From Paenibacillus glycanilyticus NBRC 16618 (GTDB lineage Bacteria > Bacillota > Bacilli > Paenibacillales > Paenibacillaceae), in assembly GCF_004000805.1 (NCBI RefSeq), contig NZ_BILY01000001.1, forward strand, positions 62,001 to 126,000: 64,000 nt of DNA, written 5' to 3'. The position numbers were made by a program, and so were the translations under genes. The notes below the pieces were generated by a model. The model was not told the DNA's origin and did no database searches. It saw only the letters and a program-made list of their open reading frames with translations. Positions 51,501-60,754 of this stretch are shown piece by piece. Within the stretch, counting starts at the first letter, position 1, and the number at the start of each line of letters is the position of its first letter.

Positions 51501-53122
51501 CCTTCCCCGATATGATGGAAATAGTTCCTTCGGATAACGGTTCCCCGTTCCTGCGGCGACGCACCTAGATTCATATAGATTGCGCCAAGATCCGAGAACG
51601 TTTTGCATACGTCATAAATGTTGTTGTATTCGACCACGTGATCGTTGCCAAAGATAAGGACACCCGGGTGCGGAGCGTCATGAATCTCGTTATGGGATAT
51701 GCGGTTACCGGCTCCGGTCAGGATGACGGCAGGATTGTAAGCTTTATGGTAATAGGCAAAATCATGAATATGGCTGTTCTCCACCACGTTATTTCCCGGC
51801 TCCAGCGTCAGCCTGTCGCCTCCGTTCAGAATGACTCCCGTTCCTCCAATATGGTGGATATGGGTACCGATCACCGCATGATTCACCCCGGAAGCCTTGG
51901 CGAAGTCATCGTAAAGCCACCGGCTTTGGGTATTAATGCGCACGCCGCCTTCGGTGAAGTTGCGGATTTCACAATGCACGATCCGCACGTGATTGCCGCC
52001 CATGATTACCGCAGCGGAATCGCGGCCATTTTCCAATATTAAATCCTCAAAATTCACGAAAGACGTATTGACCGTATTAATCATCGGAGTCTTCAGCATC
52101 GTTACGGTAATATCCGGATTGGTTTTTTGAAGAAAAGCGGCTGTCGGCATGAAATACAGGATGCCTTGGCTCCTGTCCACATAGTACTCACCCGGCATAT
52201 CAATCTCTTCCAATAGGTTCTGGGCAAAATGAAAGTCCGGGTACCAGTTCTTGAACAAACCGCTCATTTCCCCGTAAGCCAATGTGATGGTTTTGCCCAC
52301 GGTATCTATAGAAGCAACCATGTTGTAGGACCATTCCCAGCTATAGCCGAAAATGCCGTCCAGCCATATATCGTCCGCCTGCGTCCATAACGCCGGCCGG
52401 TCGTAAGTATACTTGAACGTGCCGCCCCGCGTCTGCAGGTCAGCATCCTTGCGGGTTGGACCGGGGTCAACGATATCGCCCATCTGTACCGTCCCGTTAT
52501 TCGGCCATCTTGCCAGGGTCATGCCCTGGCCTTCCACATACAGCTCCATGGGCGGCGTCTGGCTGACATCGTTTGCTTTGTAATAGCCATGCCGGCTCAG
52601 GACGCCGTAATCCGTTATGCCATGTGCCTTCAAATCTACCTGCAATACCTTTGTTCTTGCATCCGTGCTGATTATCCGGTTCAATACCGCTTCATCGGTT
52701 ACAGGCTCGAACCAGTCCTTCTCCAAGTTCCGGCCCCCGCTCAGGCTGACGGATTCTCCCGGGTAAGCTTTATAGGTGATCGGTTTATCCGCCGTACCCG
52801 AATCCTGCTCTTCGAGCTGAAAGCTTCCGGTCCGGTTGTAAACGCCGCCTCTTAAATAGACCGTAACGCCTCCGCCTGGCAGTCCCGAGCTTTGCTTTAA
52901 TTGACGGACGGCATCTCTCGCCTTCTCCAGAGTAAGAAAAGGCGATTCTAAAGTCCCGGAGTTGGAATCGCTTCCATTTGGCGAGACGAAAAAGACCGCT
53001 CCGGCATTTTCGCCGGAGCCTGTGCTTGAATCCGGGGATTCTGCCGCGAGCACGCCGCCTGCGGGGAATCCGCTCAGAAGCAAAGCCATTATCCATACGA
53101 CCATCAGCATTTTCTTCTTCAT
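48569..53122 (-). CDS. Secreted GH141-like right-handed beta-helix enzyme with many accessory domains
   Basis: A 1517-residue exported protein. Signal peptide about 1-26 (KKKMLMVVWIMALLLSG...VLA). Parallel beta-helix about 45-740, opening FFVSPNGSDSNSG and DKPITYKAYPGESVSLSGG, then repeated HNEIHD and ENNIFY-like turns. This opening resembles GH141 (fucosidase/xylanase group) and other pectin-active helices. A Big2-type Ig domain follows (about 755-835), then a laminin-G-like domain (about 850-1010), a second Big2 (about 1015-1090), a second near-identical laminin-G-like domain (about 1095-1245), an OmpL47-like Ig domain (about 1250-1350, YRSVDSAGNREE), another Ig-like unit, and a C-terminal FIMAH-like helical domain (about 1445-1517). 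There is no anchor motif. The lplC-type transporter gene lies 58 bases upstream, so it is probably co-transcribed. Confidence 0.85.
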   Translation of the reverse strand: MKKKMLMVVWIMALLLSGFPAGGVLAAESPDSSTGSGENAGAVFFVSPNGSDSNSGTLESPFLTLEKARDAVRQLKQSSGLPGGGVTVYLRGGVYNRTGSFQLEEQDSGTADKPITYKAYPGESVSLSGGRNLEKDWFEPVTDEAVLNRIISTDARTKVLQVDLKAHGITDYGVLSRHGYYKANDVSQTPPMELYVEGQGMTLARWPNNGTVQMGDIVDPGPTRKDADLQTRGGTFKYTYDRPALWTQADDIWLDGIFGYSWEWSYNMVASIDTVGKTITLAYGEMSGLFKNWYPDFHFAQNLLEEIDMPGEYYVDRSQGILYFMPTAAFLQKTNPDITVTMLKTPMINTVNTSFVNFEDLILENGRDSAAVIMGGNHVRIVHCEIRNFTEGGVRINTQSRWLYDDFAKASGVNHAVIGTHIHHIGGTGVILNGGDRLTLEPGNNVVENSHIHDFAYYHKAYNPAVILTGAGNRISHNEIHDAPHPGVLIFGNDHVVEYNNIYDVCKTFSDLGAIYMNLGASPQERGTVIRRNYFHHIGEGKAGVQGVYPDNFTMGLTIEENIFYRMGNSAILNNGGAHIKTSNNLFIDAKTPYEYSDMYLGDGPEQQISKNYMGPWHALFDKYNNFVGMPHLTKYPELADFFTENRYYPDTNTFKNNVIYNPTKARSSTTNANGAYDKLNLVQYANNWVTNSDPGFVDLAGGNLNLKSDAAVFQQIPGFADIPFGEMGLTEKAGTYLAPDVIPVEGVELYEDNLAIGIGKSYDLYAAVLPWNATNPALVYTSSNPSVVKVDANGKLKGVNLGSATVTAASADNPLLKDEVQVTVEVGDGIMDDTNFENGRNSWPTDPNRSIVDVGGGNHMYKLLKGATALNDNDFSNYELDFKLKTPPAIPELATFYVFDRLNPSGSGGRIGYRKFADGTSSWILYNGAWATIKQNTSASQDLQPDTVYDIKIIVKGQEISVYANGQLKLKASDPTFNPSGKVGFYAGGFDYLLFDDIQFKVPTTDVAGLLLDKSSLNMVIDEQQQLQVQFDPSDAANRAVVWQSINPDIASVDESGKVTALAKGETTITVTSVANPQASASIKIVVSDILLYTDFDSGANRWPVDPNRSIVTVNGNKMYRIVAGASALHPKVFTDYDLTFKLKTPAEMPAQGTFYVYDRSASGTSGKIGYRKLADGTSQWILYNPNWTVLQTNNFSGQDLQPNSEYSIRVLVDGARIRVYVNGELRLDGTDTKHNASGTVGFYVGGFSEFWFDDVKFTRIDRTAPVTAAAMTPSQPDGTGDWYSKPVTVDLSAIDSGTGVTGTEYSTDGGVTWLPYQSQLMFSEDGSYSLHYRSVDSAGNREEDKSISFKLDTSKPEASITGLEEKAYANSETVTLSWAVTDTVSGVDEGKTTAQLDGQTLQQGAAIPLYTLAAGSHTFTVSAIDLAGNTRQSTVTFTTYADIGSLKELVAQFYELNWIDNQGIANSLTMKLDNSSLEAFINHVEAQSGKHIQAEAAAYLLRDAAYVLQGNSLTV

Positions 53123-53180
53123 GCTTAACTATTCCTCCTTATTGCTTCAAATAGAAAGGGAACCTTGTGGTTCCCTTCGC

Positions 53181-54050
53181 TTAGCCTTTTACCGATCCAA
53201 TCATCGTTCCTTTCTCGAAATATTTCAGCAGGAAAGGATATACGACAAGCACGGGCAACGTGCACACGATGACGGATGCCATCTTCAGACTCTCCGGTGC
53301 CGGAGGAATCAAATTCGTTGCCGTCGTAAACGGATCTACCTTGTTTTCGATTAGAATTTGCCGGACAACCTGCTGAAGGACAAACTTGGACTGGTCGGTC
53401 ACGTACAGCAAATTATCCATAAACGCGTTAATATGGTGAACCATGGACCACAGTCCGATCGTGACAAGCGGCGGAATCGAGAGCGGCAGCACGATGCGGA
53501 ATAAAATCCCGATATCCCTGGCTCCGTCGATCCGGGCTGCTTCAATTAAGGCATCGGGAAGCGACCGGAAGAAGGATAACATGACCAGAACCTGAAAGGC
53601 ATTAGCCGCCGTAGGCAGCACGTAGACCCAAAGGGAGTTAAGCAAATGCAAATCCTTCATAAGCAAATAATGAGGCACGATCCCTCCGTCAAAAATCATG
53701 GTGAAGAGCAGAAGCAAAGTAAGGAGCCTTTTGACGGGAAAATCGGGACGCGACAGCGGATAAGCCGCGCAGACGGTAACGAGCAGCGTGAGGGCCGTAC
53801 CCACGACCATCCGGAAAATCGTATTCGAGTAGCCGGACCAGATAAACGGGTAGTTCAGCAGCTCCCGGTAGGCCGTCCACTGGACATCCCTCGGGAAGAA
53901 ATGAAACCCGCTGCGAAGCGCCTCCCCTCGTCCGCTGAACGAAACGGCTATGACATGGATAAACGGATACACAACGATTACCGCGAGTGAGGCCAATACA
54001 AAATAAATGATGCCGGGGGCAATACGTTCCTGCCATCTTCTTGCCTTCAT
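53181..54050 (-). CDS. Carbohydrate ABC transporter permease (LplC/YtcP type)
   Basis: A 289-residue MalG-like permease with six hydrophobic segments. The ATPase-contacting EAA loop is ALIEAARIDGARDIGILFRIVLP (shortened: EAARIDGARDIG). It pairs with the permease 19 bases upstream and the lipoprotein to import oligosaccharides. No ATPase gene is present; this family uses a shared MsmX-type ATPase encoded elsewhere. Confidence 0.93.
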   Translation of the reverse strand: MKARRWQERIAPGIIYFVLASLAVIVVYPFIHVIAVSFSGRGEALRSGFHFFPRDVQWTAYRELLNYPFIWSGYSNTIFRMVVGTALTLLVTVCAAYPLSRPDFPVKRLLTLLLLFTMIFDGGIVPHYLLMKDLHLLNSLWVYVLPTAANAFQVLVMLSFFRSLPDALIEAARIDGARDIGILFRIVLPLSIPPLVTIGLWSMVHHINAFMDNLLYVTDQSKFVLQQVVRQILIENKVDPFTTATNLIPPAPESLKMASVIVCTLPVLVVYPFLLKYFEKGTMIGSVKG

Positions 54051-54069
54051 GACAAACTTCCTCCTGTCC

Positions 54070-54969
54070 CTACCATAACCCGCTCTCTCCCCGGCTCATT
54101 TTCCGTACAAGCAGATTGGCGCCGAGAATAAGCAGAAGGCCGACCAGCGACTTGAACAGACCAATCGCCGCCGTATAGCTGTATTGGAATTGCTGCAGGC
54201 CCACCCGGTAGACATAAGTATCGATCACATCGCCGGTTTCGAACGTAACCGGGTTAAGCAGGTTGATGATCTGTTCGAAATTCGCGCTTAAGAACCCGCC
54301 GAGACTGAGAATAAACATAATCGCGATCGTAGGCATAATGGACGGAATATTGATCTTAATCATCCGCTGCCAGCGGTTGGCGCCATCGATAATCGCGGAT
54401 TCCTGAAGCTCCGGGTTGATCCCTGTCAAAGCTGCGAAATAAATAATGGAGCCCCAGCCCAGATCCTTCAGAATCGCGGAAATAACTACAATGGAGCGGA
54501 AATACTCCTTTTTCCCCATATAGAAGACAGGCTCTACCCCAAACCATCCCACGATTTCAGCCAAAACCCCGGTCGTTGGCGACAAAAAGTAAATGATAAG
54601 CCCCGACATGATGACCCACGATACAAAGTGGGGCAAATACATCGTCATCTGAATAAAGCGCTGGAAGTAGCGCGACCGGACCTCGTTAAGCAGCAGCGCC
54701 AGAATAATCGGTGCGGGGAAAGCAAAAAGAAGCAGATACAAATTAAGAAGCAGCGTATTTTTAAGGAGACGGTAGAAATCGCTGTTCTGGAACAGCTCTT
54801 GAAAGTGCTGCAGCCCTACCCAAGGACTTCCCCAAATGCCGTCCACCACTTTGAAATCCTTAAACGCAATGATCACGCCATACAGCGGACCGTATTTGAA
54901 AATGAAGAAAAAGAGAAACGAGAACAGAAATAACGAGAGCAGCTCTCCGTGCCTGCGTATAGTCTTCAT
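54070..54969 (-). CDS. Carbohydrate ABC transporter permease (LplB/YteP type)
   Basis: A 299-residue MalF-like permease with six transmembrane segments; the first is FLFSFLFFFIFKYGPLYG. The EAA loop is ELQESAIIDGANRWQRMI. ATG 54969 lies behind AAGGAAGTGTGGC; the longer frame from 55017 has no ribosome site. It is the second gene of the transporter operon, about 78 bases after the lipoprotein gene. The YteP/LplB group imports rhamnogalacturonan and other plant-derived oligosaccharides. Confidence 0.93.
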   Translation of the reverse strand: MKTIRRHGELLSLFLFSFLFFFIFKYGPLYGVIIAFKDFKVVDGIWGSPWVGLQHFQELFQNSDFYRLLKNTLLLNLYLLLFAFPAPIILALLLNEVRSRYFQRFIQMTMYLPHFVSWVIMSGLIIYFLSPTTGVLAEIVGWFGVEPVFYMGKKEYFRSIVVISAILKDLGWGSIIYFAALTGINPELQESAIIDGANRWQRMIKINIPSIMPTIAIMFILSLGGFLSANFEQIINLLNPVTFETGDVIDTYVYRVGLQQFQYSYTAAIGLFKSLVGLLLILGANLLVRKMSRGESGLW

Positions 54970-55047
54970 GCCACACTTCCTTGCAACCTTGCCCGGTCCG
55001 CCCGCAAGAGCTGGCATCAGCCCTTGCGGGTTCGCGGAGCCGGCCGG

Positions 55048-56649
55048 TTAATTTTTGAATTGCGCCTGGTACAGCTCGTTAGCCTCTTTGGTTAACTCGT
55101 CGCCGCCTCTAGCCTTCCATTCCGTTACGAATTTATCGAAGTCGTCAAGCGGAATTTCACCGCTAATAATCTGTGCGAAATACTTCTGTATAAGCGCGGT
55201 CAGATCCGCCTTGTATTTGCCGTCGGACGGCAATACCGAGAACAGAAGGGCATCCGTCAGGTTCGGCGCGGACGAATACGTTTTGATCGCTTCGTTCAGC
55301 TTCGGATTGGAATATTTCTCGCGGTATGCCTGCGTCGTAATGTTGCCAAGCGAGAAGAGACGGATTCCTTCCTGGTCACGCTGCTCCTGCTTCTCGAATG
55401 CCGGAAGGAACTTGGTAGCCCCCGAAGTCGCTCCACTGTCCGCAAAATCCCAATGCGTCCCTTTCACGCCAAGGCTGGTCATGTTAATCGTTTCTTCATC
55501 GCTGCTTTCCGCGCGGAGAATTTCGTACAGCTTCTCCAGCTTCTCAGGCTGATCCTTTACTTTGCTGCCGATCACGACGAAATTGCTCTTCACGCCCCAG
55601 TCCCAAGATCCGTCGCCGCCCGGGCCTTTCGGATTTTTCGAGAAGACAAGCTCCGCGTCTGGACTTAAGGATTTCATCTCCGTTACGGTGCCGCCTTCCG
55701 GAAGCGCGCCTTTGGCGATTTGCTCTTCAATAACGCCGATCCGGTTGTTGTACAGCTTCTTGCGGTAAGAATCCTGCGTATCGGTAATAAATTCAGGGTC
55801 AATAACCCCGTCCGCATACCACTGCCGCAGCTTCGCCAATGCTTCCTTCGTCTCCGGCATAACCGAGCCATTGACGATCTCGCCGTTTTTCTCATGCCAC
55901 ATCGTTGGCTCCACGCCAAACGCCCCAAAGATCGAATAGAAGCCGGAGGACCAGGTCGAGGTAGCCGTGCCGGTCAAGCCGTACGTATCTTTTTTGCCGT
56001 TCTTGTCCGGGTCCTTCTGCGCAAACGCATATACCGCCTGCTCGAATTCGTCCAGCGTCTCCGGCACCTTCGCAATGCCGACGTTATTCAGCCAATCCTT
56101 GCGCCAGAGCATACCCAGATCATAAGGCTTCAAATCGATAAACATCGGAATTGCCCACAGCTGATCATTAAAGGTAACGGTCTGGAACAGCTTGCTGTTT
56201 TTCTCGATATCGGTATAGTATTCCGGCATCTTTTCCTTCAATTGATTAGGATCAATGCTCATGAGCACGCCTTGGTTCTGATAAGCCGACACGTTAGCGG
56301 GATCACCCAGCATAAAGATATCCGGAATATCGCCGGAAGCGATACTGGCATCGGTCACTTTCACCGGCTTGATCTTGACATTGAATTTCTGTTCCAGCCA
56401 TTTCTGAACCTCGGTGTTCTCCACGACGCCCGCAGCCTGGAAATGGATCCCCCATGTAATTTCAATCGGCTTTGCGTTTGCTTCTTTTGTTTCCGCTGGC
56501 TCGCTTGCATTTGCGCTTGGGCTGGCCGTCGGATCCGATGTTTTATTATTAGTCGTGTTATTCGAATTGGAGCTGCAGCCCGCGAGTAATCCCGCAGCCA
56601 CGATTGCCGCCAATGCGGCCTTGCCCATTGTCTGTCGTTTCATTTGCAA
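55048..56649 (-). CDS. Extracellular sugar-binding lipoprotein (LplA/YtcQ type)
   Basis: A 533-residue substrate-binding lipoprotein. Lipobox LLAGC with Cys25 as lipidation site, then an Asn/Ser/Thr-rich linker (residues 26-60). The rest is the long cluster B-type binding fold of about 470 residues (LWRKDWLNNVGI, PETLDEFEQAV, GDGSWDWGVKSNF). The start is TTG 56649 behind GGGGGAG; ATG two codons later is possible. It is the first gene of the operon lipoprotein, permease, permease, beta-helix enzyme, and delivers the enzyme's products to the importer. Confidence 0.93.
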   Translation of the reverse strand: MQMKRQTMGKAALAAIVAAGLLAGCSSNSNNTTNNKTSDPTASPSANASEPAETKEANAKPIEITWGIHFQAAGVVENTEVQKWLEQKFNVKIKPVKVTDASIASGDIPDIFMLGDPANVSAYQNQGVLMSIDPNQLKEKMPEYYTDIEKNSKLFQTVTFNDQLWAIPMFIDLKPYDLGMLWRKDWLNNVGIAKVPETLDEFEQAVYAFAQKDPDKNGKKDTYGLTGTATSTWSSGFYSIFGAFGVEPTMWHEKNGEIVNGSVMPETKEALAKLRQWYADGVIDPEFITDTQDSYRKKLYNNRIGVIEEQIAKGALPEGGTVTEMKSLSPDAELVFSKNPKGPGGDGSWDWGVKSNFVVIGSKVKDQPEKLEKLYEILRAESSDEETINMTSLGVKGTHWDFADSGATSGATKFLPAFEKQEQRDQEGIRLFSLGNITTQAYREKYSNPKLNEAIKTYSSAPNLTDALLFSVLPSDGKYKADLTALIQKYFAQIISGEIPLDDFDKFVTEWKARGGDELTKEANELYQAQFKN

Positions 56650-56877
56650 TTCAATCTCCCCCTATTGATTCGGTATAATGGACCGCATCCAGGCTCTGGC
56701 TCCCGGCCGGGTTATGGGAGCGGTTACAATATTTACGATAGCCTTCTCCGCCGGCGTTCTCAATCCTCTATTCCAATTCTCTTTTATGTTTTTCCGCTAT
56801 TGCTCCGTTTGGAAGGCCTTATGTTTTTCTCTTTTTTGTATGTTTTTCGCGCATTTCCTTTCCAAGGGAGGCAACTG

Positions 56878-56886
56878 TGATATAAT
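56878..56886 (+). promoter_or_regulatory. Extended -10 promoter of the AraC/sensor gene
   Basis: TGATATAAT is a perfect TG-N-TATAAT extended -10 element. It lies 70 bases before the start codon of the sensor-regulator and has no obvious -35. The divergent gap 56650-56877 shows no gene. Confidence 0.62.
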
Positions 56887-56956
56887 CCCCGTATTAGCGC
56901 CCGTTGCTTGGCGCCTCGTTATGTAAGCGCAATCATCGAGACAAGGAGTGAATCCA

Positions 56957-59260
56957 ATGCCGGGCTCAATCAAGCAGAACAGCATGTTCGTGAAGCAGCT
57001 TCTTTCCTTAACCGCTATTGCCGTCATCACGGTTGTCCTTATTGCATCCGTTACTTATTCCATCTCGGCAGACAACAGTATTCAAAATGCGATTACATAC
57101 AACGAATCTGTCCTTACCCAGCAGCAAGAGCTCATCCACAAAGAACTAACCTCCATTAAATATAACGCTTCAAGCATGATTGCGACCCAGTCGTATCTGT
57201 ATCAAATGAAAGGAAGCAAGCTAAGCGTCAGCTCCCTTATCGACTTAACCGGCTTTGTAGCCGAACAGAAAAAAATCAGTCCTTACATCGATTCCATCTA
57301 TATTTATTACGCTCCGCTGGAGCTTGTCCTGACCTCGCGGCAGGAGATCCGGACCTCCCCGATCTCCACCTTCGCGGACCGGTCCTGGCTGGATACGTGG
57401 AAGCAGCCTTCGGCAAGCCGTTCCATCTGGATTACCGGGAGAGAGGATGGCTTCTCCCCCGATCATTCCGCGGCCAGCCTGCTTCAAAAAATGCCGTTGA
57501 TCGGCCAAGTCAACGGCGCTATTGTGATCAACTTGAAGCTGGATCTACTGTTTAACGATTATTTAAGCCACTACCATAATAAAAAAGGCACCACCCTTGT
57601 GCTGGGAGCAAACTCCGAGCTGCTCTATACCGATGCGGCCGACGGGGATCGATTAATGAAGGGCGTTAATCTCAGCCGTCTAAACGCGGAAAGCGGCTCC
57701 TATATCGATGATTCCGACCGCATTATCTCCTACACAACCTCCGAGCTGACAGGCTGGAAGTTTATCGACGTCACGGAGAAGTCGGCCCTCCTGCAAGGGA
57801 TGGGGCGTATCAAAGTCATCGTGGTCAGCGTAGCCGCGGCTTATCTGACAGCCGCAATCGCCATCTCCTTTTTCGTGTCCAGAAGATTGTACCGTCCGCT
57901 CCACAGCGTCATCTCTTATATTGAGAATGCCGCGCATGACCAGCGGGATGGTGGAATCAGGCCTCTTCCAACCGGAGACGAGGCGGGCTTTATCCGGCAG
58001 CGGTTCGAGCATATAATCCGCAGCTGGGAGACCCTCGCCAAGGAGAAGAGGAAGGTTGATTCCCTGCTCACCGACAACCGTACGGCAATTAAAGAAAAAT
58101 ACCTGAACGATCTGATCCAAGGCGGCGAAGGGAACGGGCAAGCCGTGGAGCTGCTAGGGCTGCGGATTGATTTCTCCCGGTTTGCCTTGCTTACGCTTGA
58201 GCTGGAGGAGCCTTATCCCGTAAAGGACGATCTTTTTCATTTCCACCTGCTGCGTTACGGGTTTATGGATGAATTAGGCGCGGATATCGACGGCGAGGTA
58301 TTCGCCAAGGATGATAAAAGAACGGTTATTCTATTGGCTGTTCCACCCGACAATGACGAATTTCCTCTGGAATATGCCAAGAGGCTGAAGCAGCATATGC
58401 TCACCAGGTATGGATTAACGGTTACGATTGCCGTCAGCCGAATAGGCACGGGAGAGGAATCGGTAAGGCTGGCTTACGAGGATACGATTGCGGTCTTGAA
58501 CCTGAAAATCTATATCGGTAAAGGCGAGGTGCTGCCCTATTCGATCTTGGGTGACTGGCAGACCGGAGAAGAAGATGCCTATTACTATCCGTATGACCTG
58601 GAGGCTAAGCTGCAGCAGGCGCTGCTTCAGACGGATAAAGAAGAGTGCTATGATACCCTCCGGGAAATCACCGGGACCGCGATGGAGAAAAAGCTGAGCA
58701 AGGCCAATATCCAGCAGCTGTTCTTCCAGCTGAGCGGCGAGATTGTCAAAACCCTTGTCCAATCCCGGGGAGACATTGCCGCCGTATTCGGCAGCCGCGC
58801 TGCTTATGCCGATTTAATAGCGCGCGCCGAGACGCTGAAGGATATGGAGAAATGTCTGATCGAGATGTGCGGTAGAATTATCGACTACCACCGCGAGAAG
58901 CGCTCCAAAATGACGGACGTGACCTTGCAGCTCGCCATCGATTACATGGATTCGAATTTCAATAACAACATTTCCGTCGATACCGTTGCCGAATACGTGG
59001 AACGCAGCTCCTCTTACTTAAGCCGTATTTTCAAAGAGTCCACGGGTATGACCATCAACGACTATTTGATTCAGCTGCGCATAAAAAGAGCGACGGAGCT
59101 GCTTGGCCAGGTTAACCTGTCCATTGAAGAGATTTGCCACGAGATCGGGTATGCCAATGTCAGCTACTTCAATAAGATTTTTAAAGCCCGCACCGGGCTT
59201 ACGCCCGGGCAATACCGGCAGCAGCATGCGGCGGAGAAGCTGCTTACCCATAACCACTAA
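56957..59260 (+). CDS. Membrane-bound AraC-family regulator (YesN/YtdP-like sensor)
   Basis: A 767-residue one-component sensor-regulator. First transmembrane helix about residues 15-36 (FVKQLLSLTAIAVITVVLIA), extracellular Cache-like sensing domain about 40-275, second helix about 282-305, a HAMP-like linker, a central cytoplasmic domain (about 370-600) and a C-terminal AraC DNA-binding domain (about 660-760; SSSYLSRIFKESTGMTINDY, YFNKIFKARTGLTPGQYR). ATG 56957 is eight bases after AAGGAG. Such proteins are encoded next to LplABC-type transporters and activate them on sensing extracellular sugar. Here it is divergent from that operon. Confidence 0.92.
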   Translation: MPGSIKQNSMFVKQLLSLTAIAVITVVLIASVTYSISADNSIQNAITYNESVLTQQQELIHKELTSIKYNASSMIATQSYLYQMKGSKLSVSSLIDLTGFVAEQKKISPYIDSIYIYYAPLELVLTSRQEIRTSPISTFADRSWLDTWKQPSASRSIWITGREDGFSPDHSAASLLQKMPLIGQVNGAIVINLKLDLLFNDYLSHYHNKKGTTLVLGANSELLYTDAADGDRLMKGVNLSRLNAESGSYIDDSDRIISYTTSELTGWKFIDVTEKSALLQGMGRIKVIVVSVAAAYLTAAIAISFFVSRRLYRPLHSVISYIENAAHDQRDGGIRPLPTGDEAGFIRQRFEHIIRSWETLAKEKRKVDSLLTDNRTAIKEKYLNDLIQGGEGNGQAVELLGLRIDFSRFALLTLELEEPYPVKDDLFHFHLLRYGFMDELGADIDGEVFAKDDKRTVILLAVPPDNDEFPLEYAKRLKQHMLTRYGLTVTIAVSRIGTGEESVRLAYEDTIAVLNLKIYIGKGEVLPYSILGDWQTGEEDAYYYPYDLEAKLQQALLQTDKEECYDTLREITGTAMEKKLSKANIQQLFFQLSGEIVKTLVQSRGDIAAVFGSRAAYADLIARAETLKDMEKCLIEMCGRIIDYHREKRSKMTDVTLQLAIDYMDSNFNNNISVDTVAEYVERSSSYLSRIFKESTGMTINDYLIQLRIKRATELLGQVNLSIEEICHEIGYANVSYFNKIFKARTGLTPGQYRQQHAAEKLLTHNH

Positions 59261-59290
59261 TCATAATTTTCCTGTTGGTTGCTCATAATA
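59261..59290 (+). promoter_or_regulatory. Forespore-type (SigG/SigF-like) promoter candidate of the ger operon
   Basis: CATAATA (59284-59290) is one base off the forespore -10 CATACTA. TCATAA (59261-59266) lies 17 bases upstream, a weak -35. Germinant receptor operons are normally SigG-dependent. The position, 37 bases before the start codon, is right. Confidence 0.38.
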
Positions 59291-59326
59291 CGTAAACAAT
59301 GCATGGAAAATACAGGTGGTGTAGTT

Positions 59327-60754
59327 ATGGCTGTCTCTTACGCTCAAATCAAAGAATACTTGTCCGATTCCGAGGATCTGAAAGCTCAAAGCCTCATTCT
59401 TCCTAATGCGGCGGCATGCACCATCCTCTATTTGGAATCCATGGCTAATCTGGAAATCATTCAATCCTTCATCATCCAGCCCTTGCTGGAGACTCCTTAC
59501 CACAACATCGAGCAGTTTGCAGCTGCCACCGGGGCACAGAAATCTTCCGATCTTGAGCTCATCGGCCATTCTTTGCTGGATGGTTATTGCGTTATCCGTC
59601 TGGAAAACCACGAGAATGTTTACATGATTTCCGCAGCTCAGTCTTATGGCCGTTCAATCGACGAGCCTATGGCTGAACAGATCATTAAAGGCTCTCATGA
59701 AGGCTTTGTGGAAAGCCTCAGTACGAACCTTTATTTGCTTCGATACAGAATTAAAAGTCCGCAGTTCAAAGTAAGGTACTTCACTATTGGCACTCTGACC
59801 AATACAAAGGTAGCCATGGTCTACATGGAGAAGCTTGCCGATCCGAATATTGTGATGGAATGCGAAAATCGGCTGAAATCCATCAATCTTACCCAGCTTT
59901 ATTCGACGGGTGAAATTGACGAAATGCTCGAGGAGCATCCGCTTTCCCCTTTTCCCCAATCCCTGAACACGGAACGAACGGACCGTGCCGTTTCTTATTT
60001 AATGGAAGGTAAGATCAATATTTTGGTGGATGGCTCCGCGACGGTATTAGTTCTTCCGATTACGTTCTTCTCCTTCTACCAGTCGCCGGATGATTATAAC
60101 AGCAGGTGGATAATCGGGTCCTTTTACCGTCTTGTCCGGATGATCAGCTTCATTCTGGCTATCAGCCTGCCTGCGATTTATATTGCCATCGTTTCCTATC
60201 ATTCGGAAGTGCTCCCGCCGGGGATCCTGTACTCGGTTAAGGTTTCCCTGACTTACGTTCCGTTTCCCCCTATTGTAGAAGCCATCGCTATGCAAGTTAT
60301 TCTAGAATTATTAAAAGAAGCCGCCATTCGGCTCCCTTCCCCTATTTCACAAACCATCGGCATCGTTGGCGGCTTGGTCATCGGCACAGCCGTTGTCGAG
60401 GCGCATCTTGTCTCCCATACGATGATCGTCGTGATCGGGCTGACTGCTATCGCTTCCTTTGCAGCACCGTTAAACGAATTTGGGACAAGTCTGCGCATAT
60501 TGGGCTTTCCGACGATGTTTGCCGCGGCTTTGTTCGGCTTTTTCGGCATCTCCGTTATGATGATGGTCATCTTTATCCATCTGTGCAAAATCGAAACGCT
60601 TGGCGTCCCTTATTTCGCGCCCTTTGGTCCGTTTCATGGCAAGGACAGCATGAAGGATATCTTCCTTAGGCTTCCGGTTTGGAAAAGCCAAAAAAATGCC
60701 CAGCTTCCCGGTCCTTATAAACAGTCGTTTACTCAGAGGTGGAAAAGGCATTGA
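59327..60754 (+). CDS. Spore germinant receptor subunit A (GerA/GerKA family)
   Basis: A 475-residue subunit of a germinant receptor in the spore inner membrane. A long hydrophilic N-terminal domain (about 1-230) contains the family's signature LLDGYCVIRLENHE and SPKEGFVES-like segment (here GSHEGFVESLSTN). Four or more transmembrane helices follow (about 270-430), then a short C-terminal tail with PVW. ATG 59327 is eight bases after AGGTGGTG; upstream ATGs have no site. Downstream genes overlap, giving a complete A-B-C receptor. Confidence 0.93.
   Translation: MAVSYAQIKEYLSDSEDLKAQSLILPNAAACTILYLESMANLEIIQSFIIQPLLETPYHNIEQFAAATGAQKSSDLELIGHSLLDGYCVIRLENHENVYMISAAQSYGRSIDEPMAEQIIKGSHEGFVESLSTNLYLLRYRIKSPQFKVRYFTIGTLTNTKVAMVYMEKLADPNIVMECENRLKSINLTQLYSTGEIDEMLEEHPLSPFPQSLNTERTDRAVSYLMEGKINILVDGSATVLVLPITFFSFYQSPDDYNSRWIIGSFYRLVRMISFILAISLPAIYIAIVSYHSEVLPPGILYSVKVSLTYVPFPPIVEAIAMQVILELLKEAAIRLPSPISQTIGIVGGLVIGTAVVEAHLVSHTMIVVIGLTAIASFAAPLNEFGTSLRILGFPTMFAAALFGFFGISVMMMVIFIHLCKIETLGVPYFAPFGPFHGKDSMKDIFLRLPVWKSQKNAQLPGPYKQSFTQRWKRH

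Noticed and set aside
56678-56926. 82-codon Phe-rich open frame in the divergent region before the AraC sensor
   Set aside because: It starts without a ribosome site in a pyrimidine-rich promoter region and covers the extended -10 element.
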